A DNA stretch of 64,000 bases from Drosophila miranda (Eukaryota; Arthropoda; Insecta; Diptera; Drosophilidae), in NCBI RefSeq assembly GCF_003369915.1, contig NW_022881614.1, positions 10,747,001 to 10,811,000 on the forward strand. The letters run 5' to 3'. Position 1 is the first letter of the stretch, and every line of letters begins with the position of its first letter. Shown here in pieces: positions 22,592 through 33,776 of this stretch. The notes under the pieces were generated by a model that made no database searches, was not told the origin of the DNA, and was given only the letters and a program-made list of their open reading frames with translations. A program made the position numbers and the translations under genes.

Positions 22592-22849
22592 TAGAAACTC
22601 CAGCAGCGATGTGATGCAGTAGATACGCTCCAGTTTATCATATCTGGCTATGCAGCGGAGCACTGCGGCATGCGAGACGAGGTGGGCACACAACGAGTGC
22701 TTCAGGTGTTGAGTACCAGCTGAGAGGACAAAAATCATAATGGTTTAAGTTAAGGTGAAATATCAAGGAGGTAACACTCAGTGCAGGGCCTGCTGCATGA
22801 GGCAATCGGCCAAATTGTACACATCTCCACTGACGCCTCGGGGCAGTAC
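22592..22849 (-). pseudogene. MED24: MED24 exons 2-3 remnant, copy 3
   Basis: Exon 3 (22719-22592) has lost one base and is out of frame. Exon 2 keeps only its first part (from 22849), because a deletion removed the end of the exon and the intron 2 donor. Exon 1 is absent because the unit is cut off at 24029. It cannot splice normally. Confidence 0.82.
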
Positions 22850-23039
22850 CTGAAAATCGGAGGCACAATATTTATTAAATTATAAAACATCTATCTATGC
22901 CTTTCCTGTCAAGGCTTCATAGGGATTCCGGCCGAATCTCCAAACCAATCAGTGCTATCCTAACTATTGTAAAACTGACATCGTAAAAAAATCAAGTCAG
23001 CTTATTTCTGGTCTATTTATTCTGAATTTTGGCAAGAAT

Positions 23040-24029
23040 ATGTCCCGCTTAAGTCTCTTGAGCAACCGCGCGCTTCTGCTAAGACGAACCACATTGGCCA
23101 GACTATACGGGCCGCTGTCCCCTGAAAGCTGAGAGAGGGTACGCCGCGTACCAATTTAAACAGCCCAAGACATTTTACTATCCAGATAGTAAACAAGAAG
23201 CGGAACGTAAGAGTGGCGTTACCACTGAACAAGCGCAACGTCAGCTCGAATATGGCGGCAAGCCAAAGGACTTTTACTACAAGGTCCTAGGCGTCGGCAA
23301 GTACGCTACCAGCAAGGAAATACGCAACGCCTACTTGATGCTAGCCAAGCGCTATCATCCCGACAAAATGGGCTCGGGGAGGTCCCTGAAACACTTTCAG
23401 GAGATCTCCAATGCCTATCATATTCTGACAGATGAAAACAAAAGGCTGGAGTACGATCAACTGGGGGGTGTCAAGGACGAGAAGGCGTTCCTCGAGCAAG
23501 CAACTGTGAATCCGACTATCTTGGGGCAAAAGCTGGACGAGGCTAAGAAACTTCAGGCGGAGACAGACGCAAACGATGGTGAGCTGTCGTGTCAATGTGT
23601 CCTTGCAACCCCTAGATTAAATAGTAGTCTCCCCTCCCGTATAGAAATCAATAATCTGAAGCAGCTGAATGGCAAGAGCTTTGAATTGAGTCTTAGCTTC
23701 GAAGAAGCCGCCAATGGGTGCAAGAAGCGCGTGGACATACGCTACCTGCGGAAGTGTGGCAAGTGCGGCGGCAAGTCGCAGTTGATGACGCATCGTGATG
23801 TCGGGAAGGAGCCATGCCGACGCTGCAATGGCGCAGGCAAGGTGACCAAGCGGACGGTGACCTTTACGGCCGAAAAGACATGTGAACACTGTAAAGGAAA
23901 GGGATTCATCAACCGCCGCGACTGCGAGCCGTGTGGCAACCGCGGTTTCATAGCATCCGGTGTCGAGGTGCTGGTTAAGGTACCGCCTGGATCTAAGGAC
24001 GGCGATGTTATCACCATCACCATGCTTTT
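23040..24029 (+). pseudogene. DnaJ/Tid1-like copy 3, truncated at inversion junction
   Basis: A 5-bp loss near 23108 and a TAG codon near 23188 break the N-terminal part. The J domain here lacks the 20-bp deletion (CTGAAACACTTTCAGG is present). From 23335 the frame is open through the zinc domain to GDVITI, then runs into TMLL and a stop contributed by the joined zinc-finger segment. The client-binding domain is missing. Its paralog is copy 7. Confidence 0.85.
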
Positions 24030-24118
24030 ATAAAGCAAAAATTGGGTCCAAGTTGTGCGAATTACGGCAGCATGCTATCGCTAAAAAACATATTGCGTCC
24101 AATGCAATCATGAACTAA
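24030..24118 (+). pseudogene. Zinc-finger ORF 3' part, copy 4, fused to DnaJ copy 3
   Basis: The last third of the zinc-finger ORF (from TTTTATAAAGC to the stop) in inverted orientation, placed directly after the DnaJ break. The join carries a short duplication of CACCAT. It marks the switch from plus to minus units. Confidence 0.75.
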
Positions 24119-24328
24119 ATACCTTTTATTAAAAAGTCCTCAAAAACCAGAGGAGCACGAGACTGCGATTTGTTGTGAAGTGGAAAAATGCATGTCATTA
24201 CTTAAAAACTAAATATAAATAAAAAAAAGTATATCGTCAAAATTAAAGTATCTATGATTTTGATGTGTTTTTATGTTTAGCTTATTTTTAAACTATTTGT
24301 TTTTAATTTTTAGCTTGTTCTAGCTTAT

Positions 24329-25450
24329 TATACCCGATGCTCAAAATGAGTATTGGGGTATATTAGATTTGTGGTAAAAGTGGATGTGTGTAACGTCAAA
24401 AAGGAATCGTTTCCGACCCCATAAAGTATATATATTCTTGATCAGCATCAATAGCCGAGTCGATTGAGCCATGTCTGTCTGTCCGTCTGTCCGTCTGTCC
24501 GTCCGTCCGTCTGTCCGTCTGTCCGTCCCCTTGAGCGCCTAGTGCTATAAGACTATAAGAGCGAGAGCAACGATGTTTTGGATCCAGATTTCTGTGATAT
24601 GTCACTGCTACAAGAATATTTCAAAACTTTGCCCCGCCCACTTCCGCCCCCACAAAGGGCGAAAATCTGTGGCATCCACAATTTCGACGATACGAGAAAA
24701 CTAAAAACGCAGAATCGTAGAAGATGACTATATCTTCTAGAGTGCAAAATCTGAACCAGATCGTATAATTATTATAGCCAGAATCAAGAAAACAATTTCA
24801 TTTTTTCTCGCCTTGTCTCTCTCTAACCCACACGTAGCATAGCCGGCTTTGCTTAGAGTAAAACATTAGCGCCTAGATCTCAGAGACTATAAAAGCTAGA
24901 GCAACCAAATTGGGTATCCACACTCCTTATATATCGGACCGAGACGAGTTTGTTTCAAAATTTCGGCACACCCCCTTCCGCCCCCGAAAAGGATGAAAAT
25001 CTGGGGATATTCACAAATCTCAGAGACTATTAAGGCTAGAGTAACCAAATTTGGTATCCGCACTCCTGTTAGATCTCACTATAAAACGTATATCTCAAAA
25101 TTTCGCCCCACCCCCTTCCGCCCCCACAAAGGACGAAAATCTGTTGCAGCCACAATATTGCACAGTCGAGAAAACTAAAAACGCAGAATCATAGATAATG
25201 ATCATATATATCAGATTGCTGAATCTGGATCAGATCAGATCATTTTTATAGCCAAAAGGAACAAATCAATTTGCACTGGCTACGCAGCACCCGACGTCAC
25301 GCTCAGACTGATTTTCTGTCTCTCTCGCACGCACTCCTTGTCGTGTCGTTTAATATTAGCGGCGTCTGCCGGAGGAGAGCCATACTGGCTTAGTATCGGG
25401 TATAACTGTAGAGTTGCGGTCTCCGCAGCAACTCACAACGTTCCCCCTCG
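24329..25450 (+). mobile_element. Helentron-type element H3, complete
   Basis: TATACCCGATGCTC start, GTCY run near 24475-24530, 3' hairpin and CCCCCTCG end. It is inserted within tctagcttattttttt upstream of MED24 exon 1. H8 and H10 share this site. Confidence 0.85.
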
Positions 25451-25645
25451 TTTTTTTCTTCAATCTAGCTTATGGGGACTCTCAAAATCTGGCAGCACTA
25501 CTACGGGGCGGTGCTCTAAAAAAAAGAAATAGTTTGTCGTTTGAAATGCATACTTAATTTAAACATTATTTAACAGAGTAATTGACAGAGTAATTTAACA
25601 GAAAATTTAACAAGATTAGTTTTGAAGCGCTATGCTATTTGTTTT

Positions 25646-27050
25646 TTAGGTTTTGCGCTCGAAAATGGGATCTTCTGCCTTGGCTAAACTCAGGATCAGA
25701 AGACGCTGCTTCATTGAAAGTTTTGTAGGTATGTAAACTTTCAAAGTTACTACGTGGTTGCCCACTCCATTCTCGCAGCGTATGCCCTTGCTGCTTCATT
25801 GAAAGTTTTGTAGGTATGTAAACTTTCAAAGTTACTACGTGGTTGCCCACTCCATTCTCGCAGCGTATGCCCTTGCTCTTGATTATTATCTCACTATTTG
25901 TCTGCGTTCCTGGGTCAACGCGTATTTCCACAGGCTCGTGGAGGCCGCGAACAGTGAACCTGCCGCCTAAAATGGCTTGCGATATAGTTATCAGCTTGTC
26001 ACTATGGACATCAAGGCCATATCGGCGAAAGTAGTCGCTGCGTTCGACCACCTGGCGATAATTAACACGTTCTTGGGTATTCGAGTTTTGGATGGTGATA
26101 ACATCGCCGTCCTTAGATCCAGGCGGTACCTTAACCAGCACCTCGACACCGGATGCTATGAAACCGCGGTTGCCACACGGCTCGCAGTCGCGGCGGTTGA
26201 TGAATCCCTTTCCTTTACAGTGTTCACATGTCTTTTCGGCCGTAAAGGTCACCGTCCGCTTGGTCACCTTGCCTGCGCCATTGCAGCGTCGGCATGGCTC
26301 CTTCCCGACATCACGATGCGTCATCAACTGCGACTTGCCGCCGCACTTGCCACACTTCCGCAGGTAGCGTATGTCCACGCGCTTCTTGCACCCATTGGCG
26401 GCTTCTTCGAAGCTAAGACTCAATTCAAAGCTCTTGCCATTCAGCTGCTTCAGATTATTGATTTCTATACGGGAGGGGAGACTACTATTTAATCTAGGGG
26501 TTGCAAGGACACATTGACACGACAGCTCACCATCGTTTGCGTCTGTCTCCGCCTGAAGTTTCTTAGCCTCGTCCAGCTTTTGCCCCAAGATCGTCGGATT
26601 CACAGTTGCTTGCTCGAGGAACGCCTTCTCGTCCTTGACACCCCCCAGTTGATCGTACTCCAGCCTTTGTATTCATCTGTCAGAATATGATAGGCATTGG
26701 AGGGACCTCCCCGAGCCCATTTCGTCGGGATGATAGCGCTTGGCTAGCATCAAGTAGGCGTTGCGTATTTCCTTGCTGGTAGCGTACTTGCCGACGCCTA
26801 GGACCTTGTAGTAAAAGTCCTTTGGCTTGCCGCCATCTTCGAGCTGACGTTGCGCTTGTTCAGTGGTAACGCCACTCTTACGTTCCGCTTCTTGTTTACG
26901 ATCTGGATAGTAAAATGTCTTGGGTTGTTTAAATTGGTACGCGGCGTACCCTCTCTCAGCTTTCAGGGGACAGCGGCCTATGTATAGTCTGGCCAATGTG
27001 GTTCGTCTTAGCAGAAGCGCGCGGTTGCTCAAGAGACTTAAGCGGGACAT
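25646..27050 (-). pseudogene. DnaJ/Tid1-like copy 4 (inverted), broken
   Basis: Carries the shared 20-bp J-domain deletion (first frame ends at 125 codons), Glu for Lys right after HPD (YHPDE), and an 85-bp tandem duplication near the 3' end that garbles the C-terminus. The middle frame, zinc domain included, is open. MED24 exon 1, expected at about 25540, is deleted in this unit together with about 200 bp. Confidence 0.87.
25706..25875. repeat. 85-bp tandem duplication inside DnaJ copy 4
   Basis: The segment starting ctgcttcattgaaag at 25706 repeats at 25791. Paralog copy 8 has it once, so it arose after the block duplication or was lost there. Confidence 0.85.
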
Positions 27051-27240
27051 ATTCTTGCCAAAATTCAGAATAAATAGACCAGAAATAAGCTGACTTGATT
27101 TTTTTACGATGTCAGTTTTACAACAGTTAGGATAGCACTGATTGGTTTGGAGATTCGGCCGGAATCCCTATGAAGCCTTGACAGGAAAGGCATAGATAGA
27201 TGTTTTATAATTTAATAAATATTGTGCCTCCGATTTTCAG

Positions 27241-27518
27241 GTGCTGCCCCGAGGCGTCAGTGGAGATGTGTACAATTTGGCCGATTGCCTCATGCAGCAG
27301 GCGCTGATTGGCTCCACAGCCAATCCAGTGAGTGTTACCTCCTTGATATTTGACCTTAACTTAAACCATTATGATTTTTGTCCTCTCAGCTGGTACTCAA
27401 CTACCTGAAGCACTCGTTGTGTGCCCACCTCGTCTCGCATGGCGCAGTGCTCCGCTGCATAGCCAGATATGATAAACTGGAGCGTATCTACTGCATCACA
27501 TCGCTGCTGGAGTTTCTA
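27241..27518 (+). pseudogene. MED24: MED24 exons 2-3, copy 4 (inverted)
   Basis: Exon 2 27241-27327 and exon 3 27390-27518 are both open with normal GT-AG signals between them. One substitution gives HGAV for HAAV. Exon 1 is missing. Confidence 0.88.
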
Positions 27519-28389
27519 GTACATACATACATACATTTGTATGTACATATATCTAACAGATTTAATTTTTGGCGGGGAACATGGATGTGACTTAATTACT
27601 TAAAAGTCTTGAAATTAAGTCATATCAAGTCGACTCAAAGGTCAGATTAATTTTTGACCCCATTTAATATATAATGGCCTCCTCGTGGTGTTCCCTGGGT
27701 ACCGATCTTCAATCGGGAGCCAATTCGAGCGGCGACTTTAAGTACATATGTATGTATGTATGTATTTACGTATATACATATATGTAGTTACATATATGAA
27801 CATTCTTAAGGCATATCCTCTATTTATAGAAAGAAATATATACATATATTTATGCAAATTTATTTATATATTTTTTCTTATATTGTATATTTAGATACAT
27901 CATTGTTTTAGTTATAATAAACAAAAAAGTCGAGAACCGACGGCGTTTGCATAATTTTTATAATTTATAATAAACCTGTTTAAAATAAGGAAATAAATGT
28001 GTAATTATATTATTGTAATATTTTATATTTTGTGGTATAAATCAAACAAATAACAGCTTTTATTTCATTTCCCGCGCCCTAGTGTACCATACTCCCACCC
28101 CCTGCCCATTCTTCATTTATTTTGTGGCAGTAGGTCAGTCCCTCAAAAGACCCAAAACAAGAACCAAACTCAAATTTCAGTTCTAGCGGCCAGCAATACT
28201 AAACACACACACGCAAAGTACGTGAGAATGCATGTGCACCCATACACTACAACATGCTGGTGACAAAACAGAACCAGACCTGAGAGAGTTCAAAAAATCT
28301 GAAAAAGCATACAATCACATATTTTTGTCGAAACATATTGCGTGTGTACTAAACATGCAAAGATTTTCTCTCTGCGCTCTCTCTCATGA
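27519..28389. other. Spacer of unit 4 (inverted), no gene recognised
   Basis: Reverse-complement equivalent of 5240-6100. Confidence 0.6.
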
Positions 28390-28529
28390 TGACGTCACTC
28401 TGGGGAACTGAACGCGCTAGCCAGTGTGTGACGCTTTCGTTGTATGAACTGGCACATCTATATACTGTATGGTTAGTGATTTCTGAGGGTCGGACGGTAT
28501 ATTTTATCGATAAATCCGCGGTCACACTG
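28390..28529 (+). promoter_or_regulatory. Promoter box 4 (CRE, DRE, Motif 1), inverted
   Basis: TGACGTCA 28390-28397, TATCGATA 28505-28512, CGGTCACACTG 28519-28529. It points rightward, into Helentron fragment H4 and then DnaJ copy 5, since the zinc-finger ORF expected here is gone. Confidence 0.6.
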
Positions 28530-28768
28530 TTTACACCTCTACGGTGCGGTGTTGCCATTTTCGCTTATTTTAAGCTAGATTTGGCTTATTTTAAAACCAA
28601 ATAGCTCGAAAAATATTTGAAATGCTTATAGCTTGAAATCTAGCTTATTCAAAGGTTCATTTAGCTTATTTTGGATTAAAATAATTAGTACAGCAAAATT
28701 TTAGTTTTTTGATTTTATTGAAATATTTGTTAATTTTTAGCGGGAAAATCATAAAATTCAAAAAAAAA

Positions 28769-29334
28769 CCAGGGGGAACGTTGTGAGTTGCTGCGGAGAC
28801 CGCAACTCTACAGTTATACCCGATACTAAGTCAGTATGGCTCTCCTCCGGCAGACGCCGCTAATATTAAACGACACGACAAGGAGTGCGTGCGAGAGAGA
28901 CAGAAAATCAGTCTGAGCGTGACGTCGGGTGCTGCGTAGCCAGTGCAAATTGATTTGTTCCTTTTGGCTATAAAAATGATCTGATCTGATCCAGATTCAG
29001 CAATCTGATATATATGATCATTATCTATGATTCTGCGTTTTTAGTTTTCTCGTATCCTCAATATTGTGGATGCAACAGATTTTCGTCCTTTGTGGGGCGG
29101 AAAGGGGTGGGGCGAAATTTTGAGATATACGTTTTATAGTGAGATCTAATAGGAGTGCGGATACCAAATTTGGTTACTCTAGCCTTAATAGTCTCTGAGA
29201 TTTGTGAATATCCACAGATTTGCATCCTTTGCGGCGGCGGAAGGGGGTGTGGCGAAATTTTGAAACAAACTCGTCTCGGTCCGATATATTAGGAGTGTGG
29301 ATACCAAATTTGGTTGCTCTAGCTTTTATACTCT
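28769..29334 (-). mobile_element. Helentron-type element H4, 3' fragment
   Basis: Only the 3' half remains (hairpin end at 28769). It breaks off in ctctagcttttatactctc and runs straight into DnaJ codon 5-6, sharing TCT at the join. Insertion site matches H9 and H6 (in ataaaattcaataaaaaa). Confidence 0.8.
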
Positions 29335-30638
29335 CTTTTGAGCAACCGCGCGCTTCTGCTAAGACGAACCACATTGGCCAGACTATACATAGGCCGCTGT
29401 CCTCTGAAAGCTGAGAGAGGGTACGCCGCGTACCAATTTAAACAACCCAAGACATTTTACTATCCAGATCGTAAACAAGAAGCGGAACGTAAGAGTGGCG
29501 TTACCACTGAACAAGCGCAACGTCAGCTCGAAGATGGCGGCAAGCCAAAGGACTTTTACTACAAGGTCCTAGGCGTCGGCAAGTACGCTACCAGCAAGGA
29601 AATACGCAACGCCTACTTGATGCTAGCCAAGCGCTATCATCCCGACAAAAATGGGCTCGGGGAGGTCCCTAAAACACTTTCAGGAGATCTCCAATGCCTA
29701 TCATATTCTGACAGATGAAAACAAAAGGCTGGAGTACGATCAAGCAAGCAATCGAGCAAGCAACTGTGAATCCGACGATCTTGGGGCAAAAGCTGGACGA
29801 GGCTAAGAAACTTCAGGCGGAGACAGACGCAAACGATGGTGAGCTGTCGTGTCAATGTGTCCTTGCAACCCCTAGATTAAATAGTAGTCTCCCCTCCCGT
29901 ATAGAAATCAATAATCTGAAGCAGCTGAATGGCAAGAGCTTTGAATTGAGTCTTAGCTTCGAAGAAGCCGCCAATGGGTGCAAGAAGCGCGTGGACATAC
30001 GCTACCTGCGGAAGTGTGGCAAATGCGGCGGCTAGTCGCAGTTGATGACGCATCGTGATGTCGGGAAGGAGCCATGCCGACGCTGCAATGGCGCAGGCAA
30101 GGTGACCAAGCGGACGGTGACCTTTACGGCCGAAAAGACATGTGAACACTGTAAAGGAAAGGGATTCATCAACCGACGCGACTGCGAGCCGTGTGGCAAC
30201 CGCGGTTTCATAGCATCCGGTGTCGAGGTGCTGGTTAAGGTACCGCCTGGATCTAAGGACGGCGATGTTATCACCATCCAAAACCCGAATACCCAAGAAC
30301 GTGTTAATTATCGCCTGGTGGTCGAACGCAGCGACTACTTTCGCCGATATGGCCTTGATGTCCATAGTGACAAGCTGATAACTATATCGCAAGCCATTTT
30401 AGGCGGAAGGTTCACTGTTCGCGGCCTCCACGAGCCTGTGGAAATACGCGTTGACCCAGGAACGCAGACAAATAGTGAGATAATAATCAAGAGCAAGGGC
30501 ATACGCTGCGAGAATGGAGTGGGCAACCACGTAGTAACTTTGAAAGTTTTCATACCTACAAAACTTTCAATGAAGCAGCGTCTTCTGATCCTGAGTTTAG
30601 CCCATGCAGAAGATCCCATTTTCGAGCGCAAAACCTAA
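29335..30638 (+). pseudogene. DnaJ/Tid1-like copy 5, 5'-truncated
   Basis: The first codons including the start are replaced by Helentron sequence. An extra A after HPD (gacaaaaatggg), an altered stretch near 29745 and a TAG in the first zinc repeat (30033) break it further. The last 198 codons (30042-30638) are open. The 20-bp deletion is absent. A 10.4-kb LTR element starts 18 bp after the stop codon. Confidence 0.87.
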
Positions 30639-30656
30639 AAAACAAATAGCATAGCG

Positions 30657-33023
30657 TGTAGTGCGCTTGTTGTAAGAAAAAATTGTTTGCATCGACGTCT
30701 TAATTTTCCCTAAAATTATGCTACGCGAATAGGCTAAGTCTTCTGTTGGGTCCAAGAAAGCTAAGCTTTTAACACGCCATCTACTGGGTGCGCTTCGTCA
30801 CCGTGGGCTGCCCATATTATTTTGTTTGGCTGACGTTTTAATCGGCCTCCTCCTCCCACTGTCATTTTGACAAATCGAAAAGAAAAAGGGAAGAACGAGG
30901 GGATGAGGCCTTGATTTCCGGGAGAAGCAGCTCGCTCTCTCCTCGTGGTATCCGAACAGTACGGACGTACTTATCCAGCTCAAAAAAAAAAAAAAATTAA
31001 TAAAAGGTAAAAATCAAATAAAAGTTCTTGGGAGATCAGCACGATCCGCCGGCCTTTCGGAAGAAAGACCCCATCCACCCAGACGAGAAACCAATCCCCG
31101 AGCCACGGTGCAGAGGATGGTGCGAATTTTCTGACGATCGCCCCAAAGCGGGCCACCGTAGAGTTGGGAAGCTCCACCCAACGCCCCAACGCCCTCCGCC
31201 AACGCGGTCCACCGTAGAGTTGGGAAGCTCCACCTAAAGCCCCAACGCCATCCACCACAGCGAGCCCTTCAGCAGTTCCCGAGCTTCAGCGCCGACAGAG
31301 AGCGGCCCCTCAGCCGTTTCCGAGCTTTAGCGCCGGCAGCAGCGAGCTCTTCGCCGCCCCAACGCGAGCCGTCGCGACCGAGAGTGGGCCATCCAGCCAC
31401 CGGGCCAAGAGCCTTAAACAAAAAGTGCCAAGTGATCTTCCTTGCCAGGAATAACCAGACCCGTCCAAGGAAAAAGAGACCCTGACCCGAATTTTTTTTG
31501 TCACCGTGCTTCGCCCTAACCTAAAAGCCAGATCATGACATGTGAAGGTTAAATGTATTAAATAAACCCCAACGGAACGGGCAGAACTCGTATGATCCTC
31601 TTGTGGCCCATTGTGCGTTTATTCCCAAAGAACTTATGTGCGCTTGTTAGGCCGTTGACCCCTTTGTGCATATAAAACGAAACCAGATGCTTGGAGCTTT
31701 TTCCGTGCGCCCACAACTTGGTCTATGGATCAAGACCTACCCCAACGAATCTAAATAAACGAATAAATATTGAATAAAGTATAAAATATAGAAGTTAAAG
31801 ATGGAATAATTTGATTTATGAACTATATATGCTCAAAAAAAAAAGCCCTAAACAAAAAGAAAAAGAAGATCAAGATAATCTGGTGTTAGCCGTGGTCATG
31901 CGTGTGCATGTGTGTGTGCTCTCTCTCTAAAACTTACAGGTATTCCCCTCGCCGAAAGATCTTTTGGACGTGGCCGGAACATGAAAGTACGTAAGTGAAC
32001 AAACTCCCAGTTAACGTTTATAAACTTTTAACATAAAGAGACAAAAGAAAAAACCATACATGAGCCCGGTCGCCCGTAGTCTTTGATTTTTCCCTAAATT
32101 ATGTTGGAGCTTTTTTTGTTGTAAAGAGGCCTTAAGCCCACGCAAAGCTCAAGAGCTTTGGAAGCTGTAAGCTTTAGCGCAGATCAGCGGCAGCAGGTGC
32201 TTCACACCTATGCGACGGTGATTAGTTACCCTTACTTTTGCATTAATACAAAAATACCGAAAATGAAGAAATCTTAAATTACAAAAGTTCCTACTTAAAT
32301 ATTCATTATTATTGTTATTATTCGTTAAATTATTCCCAGTACCCTACCACCTGTTTTTGAGATCATATATTTTATTCCTATTATTTAAAATTATTATTCC
32401 TACAGTTTTAATTCTCTTATTGCCCTAGCTTATACTCACCCCATAACTATCTATCATTTTCCTTCTACCCATGTATTTAGCTTTAGGCACTATCGATAAA
32501 AATAAATATTGTTAAAGATTTGGAAATGAATTGTTAGAAGATTTTTGTTTAGGAGCCATGCAGGGATCGATGAGGGAGAGTGAGGTATGACCCCCGGCGA
32601 GAAAAGGGATCATCCATAAGCCATATTTTCTTCGGAATTAGGATGATCAAGGTTGGGAGGGCCATGGCTGTTGCATCCAACACCAGCACAGCTACCCGTC
32701 GGTTCGGGTATGCAACGCGGAAGCCCACTTCCCTGTCCCCTTAATTCCTTTGTCCCTTCTAATTCCCCCAGCCTCCTCATCCTCCTTCCCCAACCCCCTA
32801 ACACTAGTCATACGGTCATACGCAGGGTATCGCACGCGAAAAAAAATAATAATAAGATAAGGTATCTACGCGAGCACGTATAGGAAAGGACCAGTATAGG
32901 AACCCCCCCATACTACCGATCATACAGCCGGGGCCAGCGCGTGCGCCAGTCCTGCCCGATACACCCCCGACCAGCTCGAGTGGCACCGCCACACACAACA
33001 ATCGTTGTATGTGATATGCTACA
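30657..33023 (+). repeat. 5' LTR, 2367 bp
   Basis: TGTAG...CTACA ends. It includes a direct repeat of about 55 bp (CCACCGTAGAGTTGGGAAGC at about 31155 and 31209), a TATA box (TATAAAA, 31671-31677) with several AATAAA signals about 80-120 bp downstream, and a U5 part of over 1 kb. Confidence 0.93.
31671..31677 (+). promoter_or_regulatory. TATA box in the 5' LTR
   Basis: TATAAAA with polyadenylation-like AATAAA clusters shortly downstream (about 31754-31790), consistent with a short R region. Confidence 0.5.
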
Positions 33024-33776
33024 TTTATCTTATTTTGGAGCCCAACGTGGGGCCGATCCGGCTTGCCCCATTTAAAGAAATAACTTGGTCAAAAGTAACA
33101 CCTGACTTTTATCCTTGCCAGACCGTTTTTTTTGTGGTTTTTTTGCTCGTCTTTCCTCTGCAACTTATCCAGTGGATACTGTGGATCCGTGTAAGCTCAT
33201 CATGGCCTACAGGGCCTAGTATCGTGCAGGGTATATTGGCGTGCAGTGGGTCCGATACACTGGAAGTGTTATAACTTATATTGGGTATAACTCCGTGGGT
33301 CGAGCTTAGCCTATCAACTAGTTGAAGATTGTTATAGGAGCTAAGCGAGAACACTACTGCAGGAAAGGAGAGCGCATTCCACATCGTTTATGATGAAATT
33401 CTACGAAGATTGCCCTAATTAACTGGGTTTTGGCTGTCCCGAGGAACCCCTGAGAAGATTACTGAGGTTGCAAGCCTCGGTAAGCCTAGGTGACATCGGA
33501 CTCCCATACTACCTGATGATTAGTGGAACTAATCCAGCACCTTTCTCAGCCCCAATACTTCTGATCTGACCTTTTAGATTTCGCCGGATGAGGGATTATT
33601 TATCCTGCCACGGATTAACTTGTGAGGCAGATTTCAGTTATAAGTAGATTACCCTATTCCTGTCCCTTCCCTACCCGAAAACAATGCAATCCGCTTTACT
33701 CTATTCCTACCCAAAAAACGATTGCATGGCTCCTAAACTGTTTTGATATCTACATATCTATTGACTGTGACTTTTT

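Larger units (their letters stand above)
17186..29334. repeat. Segmental duplication, copy A (units 2 part, 3 and 4)
   Basis: Matches 44822-56858 at a nearly constant offset of about 27.6 kb, through DnaJ copies 2-4, Helentrons H2-H4 and both unit junctions. Homology also continues left of the BEL element to about 10500. Shared private changes (for example Met for Ile in the RGFMASG stretch of copies 2 and 6, and the same head-on junction) show block duplication rather than independent events. Confidence 0.85.

Noticed and set aside
31036-31258. Overlapping frames of 60-90 codons in the long LTR (MVDGVGALGG and others)
   Set aside because: GC-rich direct repeat in the LTR gives open frames on both strands; no coding signature.
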